From: Streptacidiphilus anmyonensis
Lineage (GTDB): Bacteria; Actinomycetota; Actinomycetes; Streptomycetales; Streptomycetaceae
Assembly (NCBI RefSeq): GCF_000787855.1
Contig: NZ_BBPQ01000032.1
Coordinates: 1 to 52,184, forward strand
DNA: 52,184 nucleotides
Direction: 5' to 3'
The notes beneath the pieces are model-generated. The model was given only the letters and a program-made list of their open reading frames with translations, ran no database searches and was not told the origin of the DNA. Numbering within the stretch: position 1 is the first letter of the stretch; the number at the start of each line of letters is the position of its first letter. This document shows positions 1-6,377 of this stretch, one piece after another. The translations under genes were made by a program, and so were the position numbers.

Positions 1-100
1 TTCCGATTTCCAGTGGATTTCGTCTTCCCGTTCCGTCCTCTTCGGGCCGGTCACCGGGGCAACTCGATCGACTGTACGCGACCGTGGCCGCAGATCCAAA
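1..100. other. No gene seen at left edge
   Basis: Short stretch beyond the 3' end of the first gene. No credible coding frame, hairpin or RNA gene was recognised. The gene further left lies outside the window. Confidence 0.5.
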
Positions 101-1378
101 TCAGCGCCCGGCCAGCGCGTCGAGCGCCTTGCGGTCGAGGCCCGCGGCCTTCTCGACCTCGGCGGCGTCGACCGCGCCGCAGTCGAGCCCGCGCAGCAGG
201 TAGCCGCTGAGGGCCTTCGCGGTCGCGGGCTCGTCCATGACGTCGCCCGCGGTACGGGCGACGTACGCGGCGAGGCGGGCGGCCGCCGCGTCGAGGCCCT
301 CGCGGTAGAAGGCGTAGACGGCGGCGTACCGGGTGGGCAGATGGCCGGGGTGCATGTCCCAGCCCTGGTAGTACGCGCGCTCCAGCGAGCGGCGGACGAG
401 ACGGTGGTGCAGTTGCCACGCGGCGTGGACCTGCTCGGTCGGGCCGGTGGGGATGACGTTCGTCGACCCGTCGGACAGGCGGACGCCGGTGCCGGCCGCC
501 GCGACCTGCATGACGGCCTTCGCGTGGTCGGCGACGGGGTGTTCCATGCTCTGGTACGCCGCGCTCACGCCGCACGAGGCGCTGTAGTCGAACGTGCCGT
601 AGTGCAGGCTGGTCGCGCGGCCGCCGGCGGCCTCGATCATGCGGGCCACGGTGGCCCGGCCGTCCGCGCCGAGGATGGCCTGGGTGGTCTCGATCTGGAT
701 CTCGAACCCGATCCTGCCCTCCGGAAGGTCGGTGGCCTGCTCGAAGCCGTCGAGGAGTCGCGCCATCGCGGCGACCTGCTCCGGGTAGGTCACCTTGGGG
801 AGGGTGAGCACCAGGCCCTCGGGCAGGGCGCCGTCGCCCGCGTCGAGCAGTCCGGTGAGGAAGAGGTCGAGGGTGCGCACGCCGCGGGCGCGCACGGCGG
901 ACTCCATGCACTTCATGCGGATGCCGACGAACGGGGGCGCGGTCCCGTCGGCGACGGCCTCGGCGACGAGGCGGGCGGCGCGCTCGGCCGCGGCGTCCTC
1001 CTCGGCGTCGGGGCGCGGGCCGTAGCCGTCCTCGAAGTCGATGCGCAGGTCCTCGACGGGCTCGCGCTGGAGCTTGGCGCGGACGCGGTCGTGGACGTCG
1101 GCCGCGAGCGCGGCATCGGTCTGGCCGACCACGGCGGCGAGGGAGGCGGCGTCGGGGGCGTGCCGGTCGAGGAGGTCGAGGGCCTGGCCGCCCCAGTCGC
1201 GGACCAGGTCGCCGACGCCGCGCTCGGCGAGCGCGTCGGCGGGGACGTAGACCGTGTGGACGGGCTGCCGGGTGCCGGGGTCGCCCGGGTAGCGGGCGGC
1301 GAGGTCGGCGTCGACGCCGGCGAGGTCGGCTTCGATGCCCTCCCGCAGCGTGCTGGAGAACGTGGTTCGCGCGGCCAT
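101..1378 (-). CDS. DUF6986 aldolase/citrate-lyase-like protein
   Basis: A 425-residue protein with the acidic and aromatic motifs of the HpcH/HpaI aldolase and citrate lyase beta superfamily: LRIDFEDGYGPRP near residue 115, VGIRMKCMES near 150, LTLPKVTYPEQ near 190 and IGFEIQIETTQA near 220. In that superfamily Glu and Asp residues of this kind bind a divalent metal for C-C bond cleavage or formation. The reading matches the actinobacterial DUF6986 family, which I remember near purine/allantoin degradation and malate synthase genes; that link is from memory and no such partner is in the window. The ATG has a GAAGGGGAAG ribosome-binding site. Two palindromic operators lie 42-102 bp upstream of the start, so expression is probably under a specific repressor. 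Function within the superfamily is not settled. Confidence 0.85.
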   Translation of the reverse strand: MAARTTFSSTLREGIEADLAGVDADLAARYPGDPGTRQPVHTVYVPADALAERGVGDLVRDWGGQALDLLDRHAPDAASLAAVVGQTDAALAADVHDRVRAKLQREPVEDLRIDFEDGYGPRPDAEEDAAAERAARLVAEAVADGTAPPFVGIRMKCMESAVRARGVRTLDLFLTGLLDAGDGALPEGLVLTLPKVTYPEQVAAMARLLDGFEQATDLPEGRIGFEIQIETTQAILGADGRATVARMIEAAGGRATSLHYGTFDYSASCGVSAAYQSMEHPVADHAKAVMQVAAAGTGVRLSDGSTNVIPTGPTEQVHAAWQLHHRLVRRSLERAYYQGWDMHPGHLPTRYAAVYAFYREGLDAAAARLAAYVARTAGDVMDEPATAKALSGYLLRGLDCGAVDAAEVEKAAGLDRKALDALAGR

Positions 1379-1419
1379 GACTTCCCCTTCGCCCGACCTC
1401 GGATGAGTACCTCGGCGGA

Positions 1420-1436
1420 GTCAACAGATTGTTGAC
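1420..1436. promoter_or_regulatory. Palindromic operator 1
   Basis: Perfect 7-3-7 inverted repeat GTCAACAGATTGTTGAC, about 42 bp upstream of the DUF6986 start. It is one of two related sites with centres 44 bp apart, close to four helical turns. This is typical of a dimeric GntR- or IclR-type repressor. The regulator is not in the window. Confidence 0.65.
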
Positions 1437-1463
1437 GTGACGCTATCCCCGCGCCACACCCGC

Positions 1464-1480
1464 GTCAACAGTTTGTTGCA
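1464..1480. promoter_or_regulatory. Palindromic operator 2
   Basis: Second copy of the same motif, GTCAACAGTTTGTTGCA, with CAACA/TGTTG arms intact and one mismatch in the outer bases. It lies between the DUF6986 promoter region and the adjacent transporter relic. Confidence 0.6.
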
Positions 1481-1559
1481 ACGGTCGGGAGTCGCCGCGG
1501 TAAACGGATTGCTGTGCGATCACCCACCTCGATGGGGATGCCCGGTGACCACAGCCCTC

Positions 1560-1705
1560 GCACCCCTCCGACTCGCGGCGCCGGGCTGGGCGGCGTCGTG
1601 GTCGGCGTGTTCGGGCCCGGCTGGGGCCTCGCGATCGACGCCGCCGCGTTCGCCTGCGCGGGCCTGCTCTTCGCGCTGGTCCGCGTCCCCACCGCGACCA
1701 CCCGA
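1560..1705 (+). pseudogene. Relic of an MFS-type exporter
   Basis: One plus-strand frame encodes about 45 residues (AGLGGVVVGVFGPGWGLA, then IDAAAFACAGLLFALVR). This looks like the end of one transmembrane helix and the next in the EntS-like branch of the major facilitator superfamily, where 'G-GPGWALAIDA-F---A' is characteristic. There is no start codon or ribosome-binding site in proper context, and the frame shows nothing of the roughly 400 other residues expected on either side. It is best read as the remnant of a deleted transporter, possibly a former neighbour under the same operators. Confidence 0.55.
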
Positions 1706-1712
1706 CATGCCG

Positions 1713-2123
1713 TCAACGCGTCGGGCGGTTCTCCTTGCGCCATACGAAGGCGAGGCCGGACCAGTCCTCTCCGACCGCCGCGACCTTCACGTCCACGACG
1801 CCCAACGGCAGCATCAGCTCGCGCAGGTCGTTGTCGGTGATGTCGCTCGTGTGCCCCGCCGCCCGGCGCGGCCACAGCAGCCAGAGGCAGGACTGCGGCA
1901 GCAGCCGGGCGACCAGCCCGTCCATGTCGGCCCGCAGGTCGGCCGCCGTCCGGTAGAAGGCGAGGACCACGTCCGCCTCCTCCGGTCGCGCGTCCAGGCG
2001 CACGCCCTCGGGCACGGCGGGCGTCGGCCAGTCCGCGGGGGCGCGCCACAGCGCGACGCGTGAGCCGGGCTTGATGCGCAGCTTCTTGGCCAGCGGGGTG
2101 CCGGAGTAGCCGGAGTCCGTCAT
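1713..2123 (-). CDS. DUF3052 family protein
   Basis: A 136-residue soluble protein. The N-terminus (TDSGYSGTPLAKKLRIKPG) and the core (LWLLWPRRA, then TDNDLRELMLPLGVVDVK near residues 80-112) match the small DUF3052 family of Actinobacteria, whose biochemical role is unknown. No catalytic motif or membrane segment is visible. The ATG at 2123 has no clear Shine-Dalgarno sequence; CATGAT lies 7 nt upstream, so the transcript may be leaderless. The 10 bases before the start nearly duplicate the bases just upstream of them, a small local repeat. The gene stands alone between the MFS relic and an alpha/beta hydrolase of the same strand. Confidence 0.85.
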   Translation of the reverse strand: MTDSGYSGTPLAKKLRIKPGSRVALWRAPADWPTPAVPEGVRLDARPEEADVVLAFYRTAADLRADMDGLVARLLPQSCLWLLWPRRAAGHTSDITDNDLRELMLPLGVVDVKVAAVGEDWSGLAFVWRKENRPTR

Positions 2124-2209
2124 GGCTCAGATCATGGCGCAGATCCTGGCGCGGTTCCTCGCATTCGGTCCCTCCCGGGGGCCGGCGGTGCGCCGCCGAA
2201 CGCGCGCTG

Positions 2210-3085
2210 TCACCCGTCCAGGTGCGTGAGGACCTCGGTGAGGAACGCCTCCGGCTCCTCGTGCCAGAGCCGGTGACCGGCGTCGGGGAGCACCACGAGG
2301 CGGCTTTCCGGGTGCAGTTCGGCGGCGAGGCGGGCCGGTGCGGTGCCGGCGATGCCGTCCCGGCCGCCGGCCAGGACGAGCGGACGGGCTCCGGACGCGG
2401 CCAGCCGCTCGAGCCGGGCGGCCCGGTCGGCAGGGGCCGGGGAACCGGAGTAGAAGACGTCGCGGTACCAGTCGGGCGCGTCCTGCGTCGGCTCGCGGTA
2501 GAGGGCGAGGTACTCCTCGCGCCACCGGCCCCAGACGAACGGCACGGTGCGCAGCGTCAAGTCGTCCGCCCGCTCCGGCTCGACGCCTCCGGCGGCGAGT
2601 TCCCGCTGGGCGGCGACGGCCGCCGGGTACCAGGGTTCGTCGGCGCGTGCGGCGCGGATCGCGGCGACCTCGTCCTCGTCGGGTTCGCGCGCGACGACGC
2701 CCGCGGGCGTCACCAGGACGAGTCGGCGGACCCGCCCGGGGTAGGCGGCGGCGTACTCCTGTGCGGTCAGGCAGGCGGCCGAGTGGGCCAGCACGTCGAC
2801 GGTCTCCAGGCCGAGGTGGCGCCGCAGCGCCTCCAGGTCGTGGGCCTGGGCGGGGTACGTGCAGCGGGACCGGTCGTCAGGGACGGGTGAGCGGCCCGTC
2901 GCCCGCTGGTCGACGAGGACGAGGGTGCGGTGCTCGTCGAGGCCGCCCAGTCCGCCGAGGTAGCGCACGTCGGCGCCCGGGCCGCCGGGCAGGCAGATGA
3001 TCCGGCTCCCGGACCCGCGCTCCAGGTACCCGAGTTCGGCGCCGTCGTCGGCGGTGTAACGGTGTTCGGTGCTCGCGTGAGGCAT
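2210..3085 (-). CDS. Alpha/beta hydrolase, proline iminopeptidase-like
   Basis: A 291-residue alpha/beta hydrolase. The oxyanion-hole region PGGPGADVRYL is near residue 33 and the strand LVLVDQRATGRSP near 56, as in proline iminopeptidases (usually DQRGTG-S). The nucleophile elbow reads AHSAACL near residue 101, so the usual G-x-S-x-G is altered to A-x-S-x-A. The C-terminal LVLAGGRDG gives the acid and GHRLWHEEP the catalytic His. The triad therefore looks complete although the elbow is unusual. It is likely a cytosolic esterase or peptidase-like enzyme; the substrate cannot be read. No operon partner is obvious. Confidence 0.85.
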   Translation of the reverse strand: MPHASTEHRYTADDGAELGYLERGSGSRIICLPGGPGADVRYLGGLGGLDEHRTLVLVDQRATGRSPVPDDRSRCTYPAQAHDLEALRRHLGLETVDVLAHSAACLTAQEYAAAYPGRVRRLVLVTPAGVVAREPDEDEVAAIRAARADEPWYPAAVAAQRELAAGGVEPERADDLTLRTVPFVWGRWREEYLALYREPTQDAPDWYRDVFYSGSPAPADRAARLERLAASGARPLVLAGGRDGIAGTAPARLAAELHPESRLVVLPDAGHRLWHEEPEAFLTEVLTHLDG

Positions 3086-3156
3086 CCCCGCATCCTCACA
3101 CGACGTCGGCCGTCGGGTCGCGCGAAATCCCGTGCGGGCGTGTGCTCAGGCGGCTC

Positions 3157-3169
3157 TAGGGTGACGGGG
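3157..3169 (+). promoter_or_regulatory. Probable leaderless promoter (-10 TAGGGT)
   Basis: TAGGGT at 3157-3162 ends 6 nt before the GTG start at 3169, and there is no ribosome-binding site. This spacing places the transcription start at or next to the start codon. Confidence 0.5.
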
Positions 3170-3702
3170 TGACAACTCAGGTGATCGTGCTCAACGGCGG
3201 CTCCAGCTCCGGCAAGTCGAGCATCGTCCGGTCGCTTCAGACGGTCCTGCCCGATCCGTGGCTGGCCGTCGCGGTCGACGCGTTCGTGGAGATGCTGCCG
3301 CCCTCCCTGCTGGCGTCCGATGCCGGCTTCGCGGTGGCGGCGGACGGCGCGGTGAGCGTCGGGCCCGAGTTCCGGGCGCTGGAGGCGGCGTGGAGGGAGG
3401 CCGTCGCCGCGATGGTGCGCGCGGGCGCACGGGTCGTCGTCGACGACGTCTTCCTCGGCGGCGCGGCCTCGCAACAGCGGTGGCAGCAGGCGCTCGCCGG
3501 ACTGGGCGTGCTGTGGGTCGGTGTGCGCTGCGACAGCGCGGTCGCCGCACGGCGCGAGGCGGCGCGGGGCGACCGCGCCGAGGGGATGGCCGCCTCGCAG
3601 GCGGAGGTGGTCCACGTGGGCGTCAGCTACGACACGCAGGTGGACACCACCCGCGCCGATCCCCTGACGTGCGCGCGGACGATCGCCGCGCGTCTCCGCT
3701 GA
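3169..3702 (+). CDS. cpt: Chloramphenicol phosphotransferase homologue
   Basis: A 177-residue P-loop kinase. The Walker A sequence NGGSSSGKS is at residues 9-17, followed by WLAVAVDAF with Asp37, the position of the catalytic base in Streptomyces venezuelae chloramphenicol 3-O-phosphotransferase. The central [22 protein letters not shown] and VLWVGVRCD segments also match that enzyme as I remember it, and the length is the same (about 178). The expected reaction is phosphorylation of the drug's primary hydroxyl. No chloramphenicol biosynthesis genes are in the window, so it would be a stand-alone resistance or housekeeping kinase. The GTG start fits a leaderless transcript. Confidence 0.85.
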   Translation: MTTQVIVLNGGSSSGKSSIVRSLQTVLPDPWLAVAVDAFVEMLPPSLLASDAGFAVAADGAVSVGPEFRALEAAWREAVAAMVRAGARVVVDDVFLGGAASQQRWQQALAGLGVLWVGVRCDSAVAARREAARGDRAEGMAASQAEVVHVGVSYDTQVDTTRADPLTCARTIAARLR

Positions 3703-3799
3703 GACGGGGCGGCCTCCCCATGCTCGGGGCGGCCTCGCCTTGCCCGGGCGGTCTGGCCCTGCTCGGGGCGCTCTGGCCCGGCTCGGGCCGGCCTCACCC
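3703..3799. repeat. Degenerate 19-20 bp tandem repeat at a convergent junction
   Basis: Nearly five imperfect copies of a unit like TGCTCGGGGCGGCCTCGCCT, with copies starting near 3721, 3741, 3760 and 3780 and a partial one before. The block fills the gap between two converging genes and covers the stop of the minus-strand gene. It may act in transcription termination or be a slippage product. Confidence 0.5.
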
Positions 3800-4525
3800 G
3801 GCCGGCGCGGAGCGCCGGTAGCCCTCCCACAGCGGACCGCCCGCCCGCTGAAGCGCCTCCCCCACGGCGGCCGCCAGATGCTCCGTGCCGTCCGCCGCGC
3901 CGCGGACGACGGCCGCGACGCCCTCGGCGAGACGGCCGTGGAGGCCCGGATCGGCCTCGGCGAGGCGTCGCGAGAGCCACTTGCCGGCGCCGAGCCAACG
4001 CCCGTCGGCGAGCAGCACCAGCTCGGCCGCCCGTTCCAGCAGGTGGGCGGCGAGGAAGATCCGCTCCTGCGGGTCGGTGCAGCCGCGCAGATCGTCGAGG
4101 GTGTCGGTCAACGCGTAGCGGGCGCTTTCCAGTTGAGGAATCGGGACGGGTGGGGGTCCGTCAGCGAGCCGCCGGCGGGCCTCGGCCTGGAGCCGGACGC
4201 CGAGCCCGTCCGCGTCGATGAGCAGACGCCCTGCGGCGGTCATGTGCAGCAGCGGGGAGCGACGGGCGGCGGCCTCGCTCGCGACGAACCCGTGCCAGTC
4301 CTGCTCGCTCTGCACGAACAGCTCCACGGGCCAGCCCGCGTGACGAAGGCTCTCGCGGAAGCGCGGCGCCTCCTCGCCCACCAGCACGAGGATGTCCAGG
4401 TCGGACGTGGGGGTGCGGCGCGGCGTCAGCACGCTCCCGGTGAGGAGGGCGGCGCGGGCGGCGGGGAACCGGTCGGTGACCAGTTCCGCCGCCGCGGCCT
4501 CCGGTTCGGGACGCGTCATCGTCAC
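3794..4525 (-). CDS. Nucleotidyltransferase-domain protein
   Basis: A 243-residue protein. The N-terminal 90 residues carry the polymerase-beta-type nucleotidyltransferase signature: GSVLTPRRTPTSDLDILVLV, with Gly30-Ser31 and metal-binding Asp42/Asp44. A third carboxylate in the next strand is expected near VELFVQSEQDW. The C-terminal 120 residues are helical (LESARYALTDTLDDL, then HLLERAAELVLLADGRWLG), as in antibiotic NTases and MNT/HEPN-like proteins. It could transfer a nucleotide to a small molecule or protein; the substrate cannot be read. Its ATG overlaps the stop codon of the upstream sirtuin by 4 nt, so the two are co-translated and probably work together. Confidence 0.8.
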   Translation of the reverse strand: MTMTRPEPEAAAAELVTDRFPAARAALLTGSVLTPRRTPTSDLDILVLVGEEAPRFRESLRHAGWPVELFVQSEQDWHGFVASEAAARRSPLLHMTAAGRLLIDADGLGVRLQAEARRRLADGPPPVPIPQLESARYALTDTLDDLRGCTDPQERIFLAAHLLERAAELVLLADGRWLGAGKWLSRRLAEADPGLHGRLAEGVAAVVRGAADGTEHLAAAVGEALQRAGGPLWEGYRRSAPAG

Positions 4526-5283
4526 TCCTCCGGCCAGTCCGCGCCGGCCTCCGCCGCCAGGCGGCGCAGCAGGGCCGGGAGGCTGGTGCCGGTGGGCTCA
4601 CGGACGACCTCGGCGGCCATGTCGTCGTAGGGGGTCGGGTCGGCGTTGACGATGACGACGCGGGCGCCGCCCGCGAGGGCGATGTCGACGAGGCCGGCGG
4701 CGGGGTGCACCTGGAGCGTGGTGCCGACGGCGAGCAGGATGTCGCAGGCGGCGGCGATGGCCCGGGCCTGGCCGAGGACCTCGGGGTCGAGGTGCTCGCC
4801 GAAGAAGACGGTGGCCGGCTTGAGCACGCCGCCGCACACGCCGCAGGGCGGATCGGCCTCGCCCGCACGGACGCGGTCGAGCGCCTCGGCGAGGTCGCCG
4901 CGCGCGTGGCAGCGGACGCACTCGGTGCGGCGGGCGGTGCCGTGCAGCTCCAGCACCTTGCGCGGGGTGACGCCGCCGAGCTGGTGGAGCCCGTCGACGT
5001 TCTGGGTCAGCACGCGCAGCGGCAGGCCGGTGCGCTCGTAGGCGGCGAGGGCGCGGTGGGCGGCGTTCGGACGGACGTCGAGGACGCCGGTGTCGAGCCG
5101 CATCCGCCAGCTGCGGACGCGGACGTCAGGGTCGGCGAGGTAGCTGCCGATGGTGACGAGGCGTTCGTTGTCGGGGTCGTCGCGCCACAGCCCCTGGGGG
5201 CCGCGGTAGTCGCGCAGGCCGGAGTCGGTGGAGACGCCGGCGCCCGTGAGCGCGGCGACGAGGGGGCGGGCGGTGTCGCTCAT
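4522..5283 (-). CDS. Sir2-family NAD-dependent protein deacylase (sirtuin)
   Basis: A 253-residue sirtuin. NAD-binding GAGVSTDSGLRDYRG starts at residue 14, TQNVDGLHQ is at 93-101, the catalytic His is H114 in ELHG, and the structural zinc is held by C122-x2-C125 and C147-x2-C150. The C-terminal GTTLQVHPAAGL and VIVNADPTPYD segments complete the Rossmann fold. All catalytic residues are present, so deacylation of lysine with NAD consumption is expected. The gene is first in a two-gene unit with the nucleotidyltransferase (ATGA overlap). It is divergent from the M24 peptidase gene, sharing about 130 bp of upstream DNA. Confidence 0.93.
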   Translation of the reverse strand: MSDTARPLVAALTGAGVSTDSGLRDYRGPQGLWRDDPDNERLVTIGSYLADPDVRVRSWRMRLDTGVLDVRPNAAHRALAAYERTGLPLRVLTQNVDGLHQLGGVTPRKVLELHGTARRTECVRCHARGDLAEALDRVRAGEADPPCGVCGGVLKPATVFFGEHLDPEVLGQARAIAAACDILLAVGTTLQVHPAAGLVDIALAGGARVVIVNADPTPYDDMAAEVVREPTGTSLPALLRRLAAEAGADWPEE

Positions 5284-5402
5284 GGGAGGAAACGTAGCGA
5301 GAGCACGGTCCGTGGGCGACCGGGTTTTCCGTGCTGACGGCCGTCCGAGGGAGCCCCGGAAAACTCCGCGCCGACACCTGTTGCGCCGACCTGACCGAGC
5401 AG

Positions 5403-5415
5403 TATGTTGACACCA
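5403..5415 (+). promoter_or_regulatory. Probable leaderless promoter (TTGCGC-16-TATGTT)
   Basis: A -35-like TTGCGC at 5381-5386 and a -10 TATGTT at 5403-5408 are separated by 16 bp. The ATG follows 6 nt after the -10, with no ribosome-binding site. Confidence 0.55.
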
Positions 5416-6377
5416 TGTCTAATAAGCAGCCGGCCTGGGCGCCGGAGGATCTGGACCGCTTCCGCGCCGTCCAGCAGCTCGCCTACCGCTGCGCGGAGGC
5501 CGTCGCTGCGACCCTGGAACCCGGCGTGACAGAGAAGCAGGCGGCGCAGCGGATGCGGCACTGGCTGATGGAGAACGGCGCCGACGACTGGTTCCACGTG
5601 CCGTTCGCCTGGTTCGGCGACCGCACCACCTTCCACCGGTTCCGCACGCCGCTGCAGTTCTTCCCCACCGACAAGCGGCTGGAGGAGGGCATGCCGTTCA
5701 TCCTCGACTGCGCGCCCGTGGCCGACGGCTACACCGCCGACATCGGCTACGCGGGCAGCCTCGGCGGCAACGCCGTGCAGGCGCAGATCCTGGAGGACCT
5801 TCAGGAGTACCGCGCGCTGATCCTCGCCGAGGTCCGCGAGCGCAAGCCGCTCAACGAGATCTACCGCTCGGTCGACGCGCTGATCGCCCGGCACGGCTAC
5901 GACAACCGCCACCGCGTCTACCCCGGCCGGGTCCTCGCGCACCAGGTCACCCGCCTGAAGGTGCGCGGGCCGCGCGCCATCGTCGCCGGATTCGGCGTGC
6001 GCAGCCTCCAGACGCTCGGCCGCGAGCTGGTCGCCGAGCGCATCGTGGGCCGCTCGCCGCTGTGGGCCGACGGCAAGTCCTCCGGCCACGCACCCACCCC
6101 GGGCCTGTGGGCCGTCGAGCCGCACCTCGGGCTGCGCCGGGTCGGCGCGAAGTTCGAGGAGCTGCTCGTCGTCACCGAGGACGACGCGTACTGGCTGGAC
6201 GACGACCTGCCGCACGTGCGCGCCTGGGGCGCCGGCGCGGCGGGCGCGACGGAGCCCGAGACGCAGCCCGAGGCCCAGGCCGGGACCGACGAGACCGGCG
6301 TGGCCGACACCGCGACCCCGGGCAAGGCCCGGACCAGGAGCCGTACCAGGACGACGAGCAAGGAGAGCGCCGCGTGA
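5415..6377 (+). CDS. M24-family metallopeptidase-like protein
   Basis: A 320-residue protein of the creatinase/aminopeptidase P (pita-bread) fold. Likely metal ligands are visible in order: the two Asp of ILDCAPVADGYTADIG (about residues 97-110), a His in LAHQV, Glu in AVEPHLG and Glu in KFEELLVV. The N-terminus (DRFRAVQQLAYRCAEAV) is the usual helix of the catalytic domain, so the separate N-terminal domain is missing. The C-terminal 45 residues are a low-complexity Glu/Thr/Arg tail. ATG 5415 is chosen over an earlier in-frame ATG because a promoter sits 6 nt before it. Its stop overlaps the next gene's GTG, so it heads an operon with the EphD-like fusion and the di-iron/reductase fusion. 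Confidence 0.85.
   Translation: MSNKQPAWAPEDLDRFRAVQQLAYRCAEAVAATLEPGVTEKQAAQRMRHWLMENGADDWFHVPFAWFGDRTTFHRFRTPLQFFPTDKRLEEGMPFILDCAPVADGYTADIGYAGSLGGNAVQAQILEDLQEYRALILAEVRERKPLNEIYRSVDALIARHGYDNRHRVYPGRVLAHQVTRLKVRGPRAIVAGFGVRSLQTLGRELVAERIVGRSPLWADGKSSGHAPTPGLWAVEPHLGLRRVGAKFEELLVVTEDDAYWLDDDLPHVRAWGAGAAGATEPETQPEAQAGTDETGVADTATPGKARTRSRTRTTSKESAA

Noticed and set aside
5331-5414. Earlier ATG for the M24 gene at 5331
   Set aside because: It lies upstream of a good promoter whose -10 is 6 nt before the ATG at 5415, and the added residues are not family-like.
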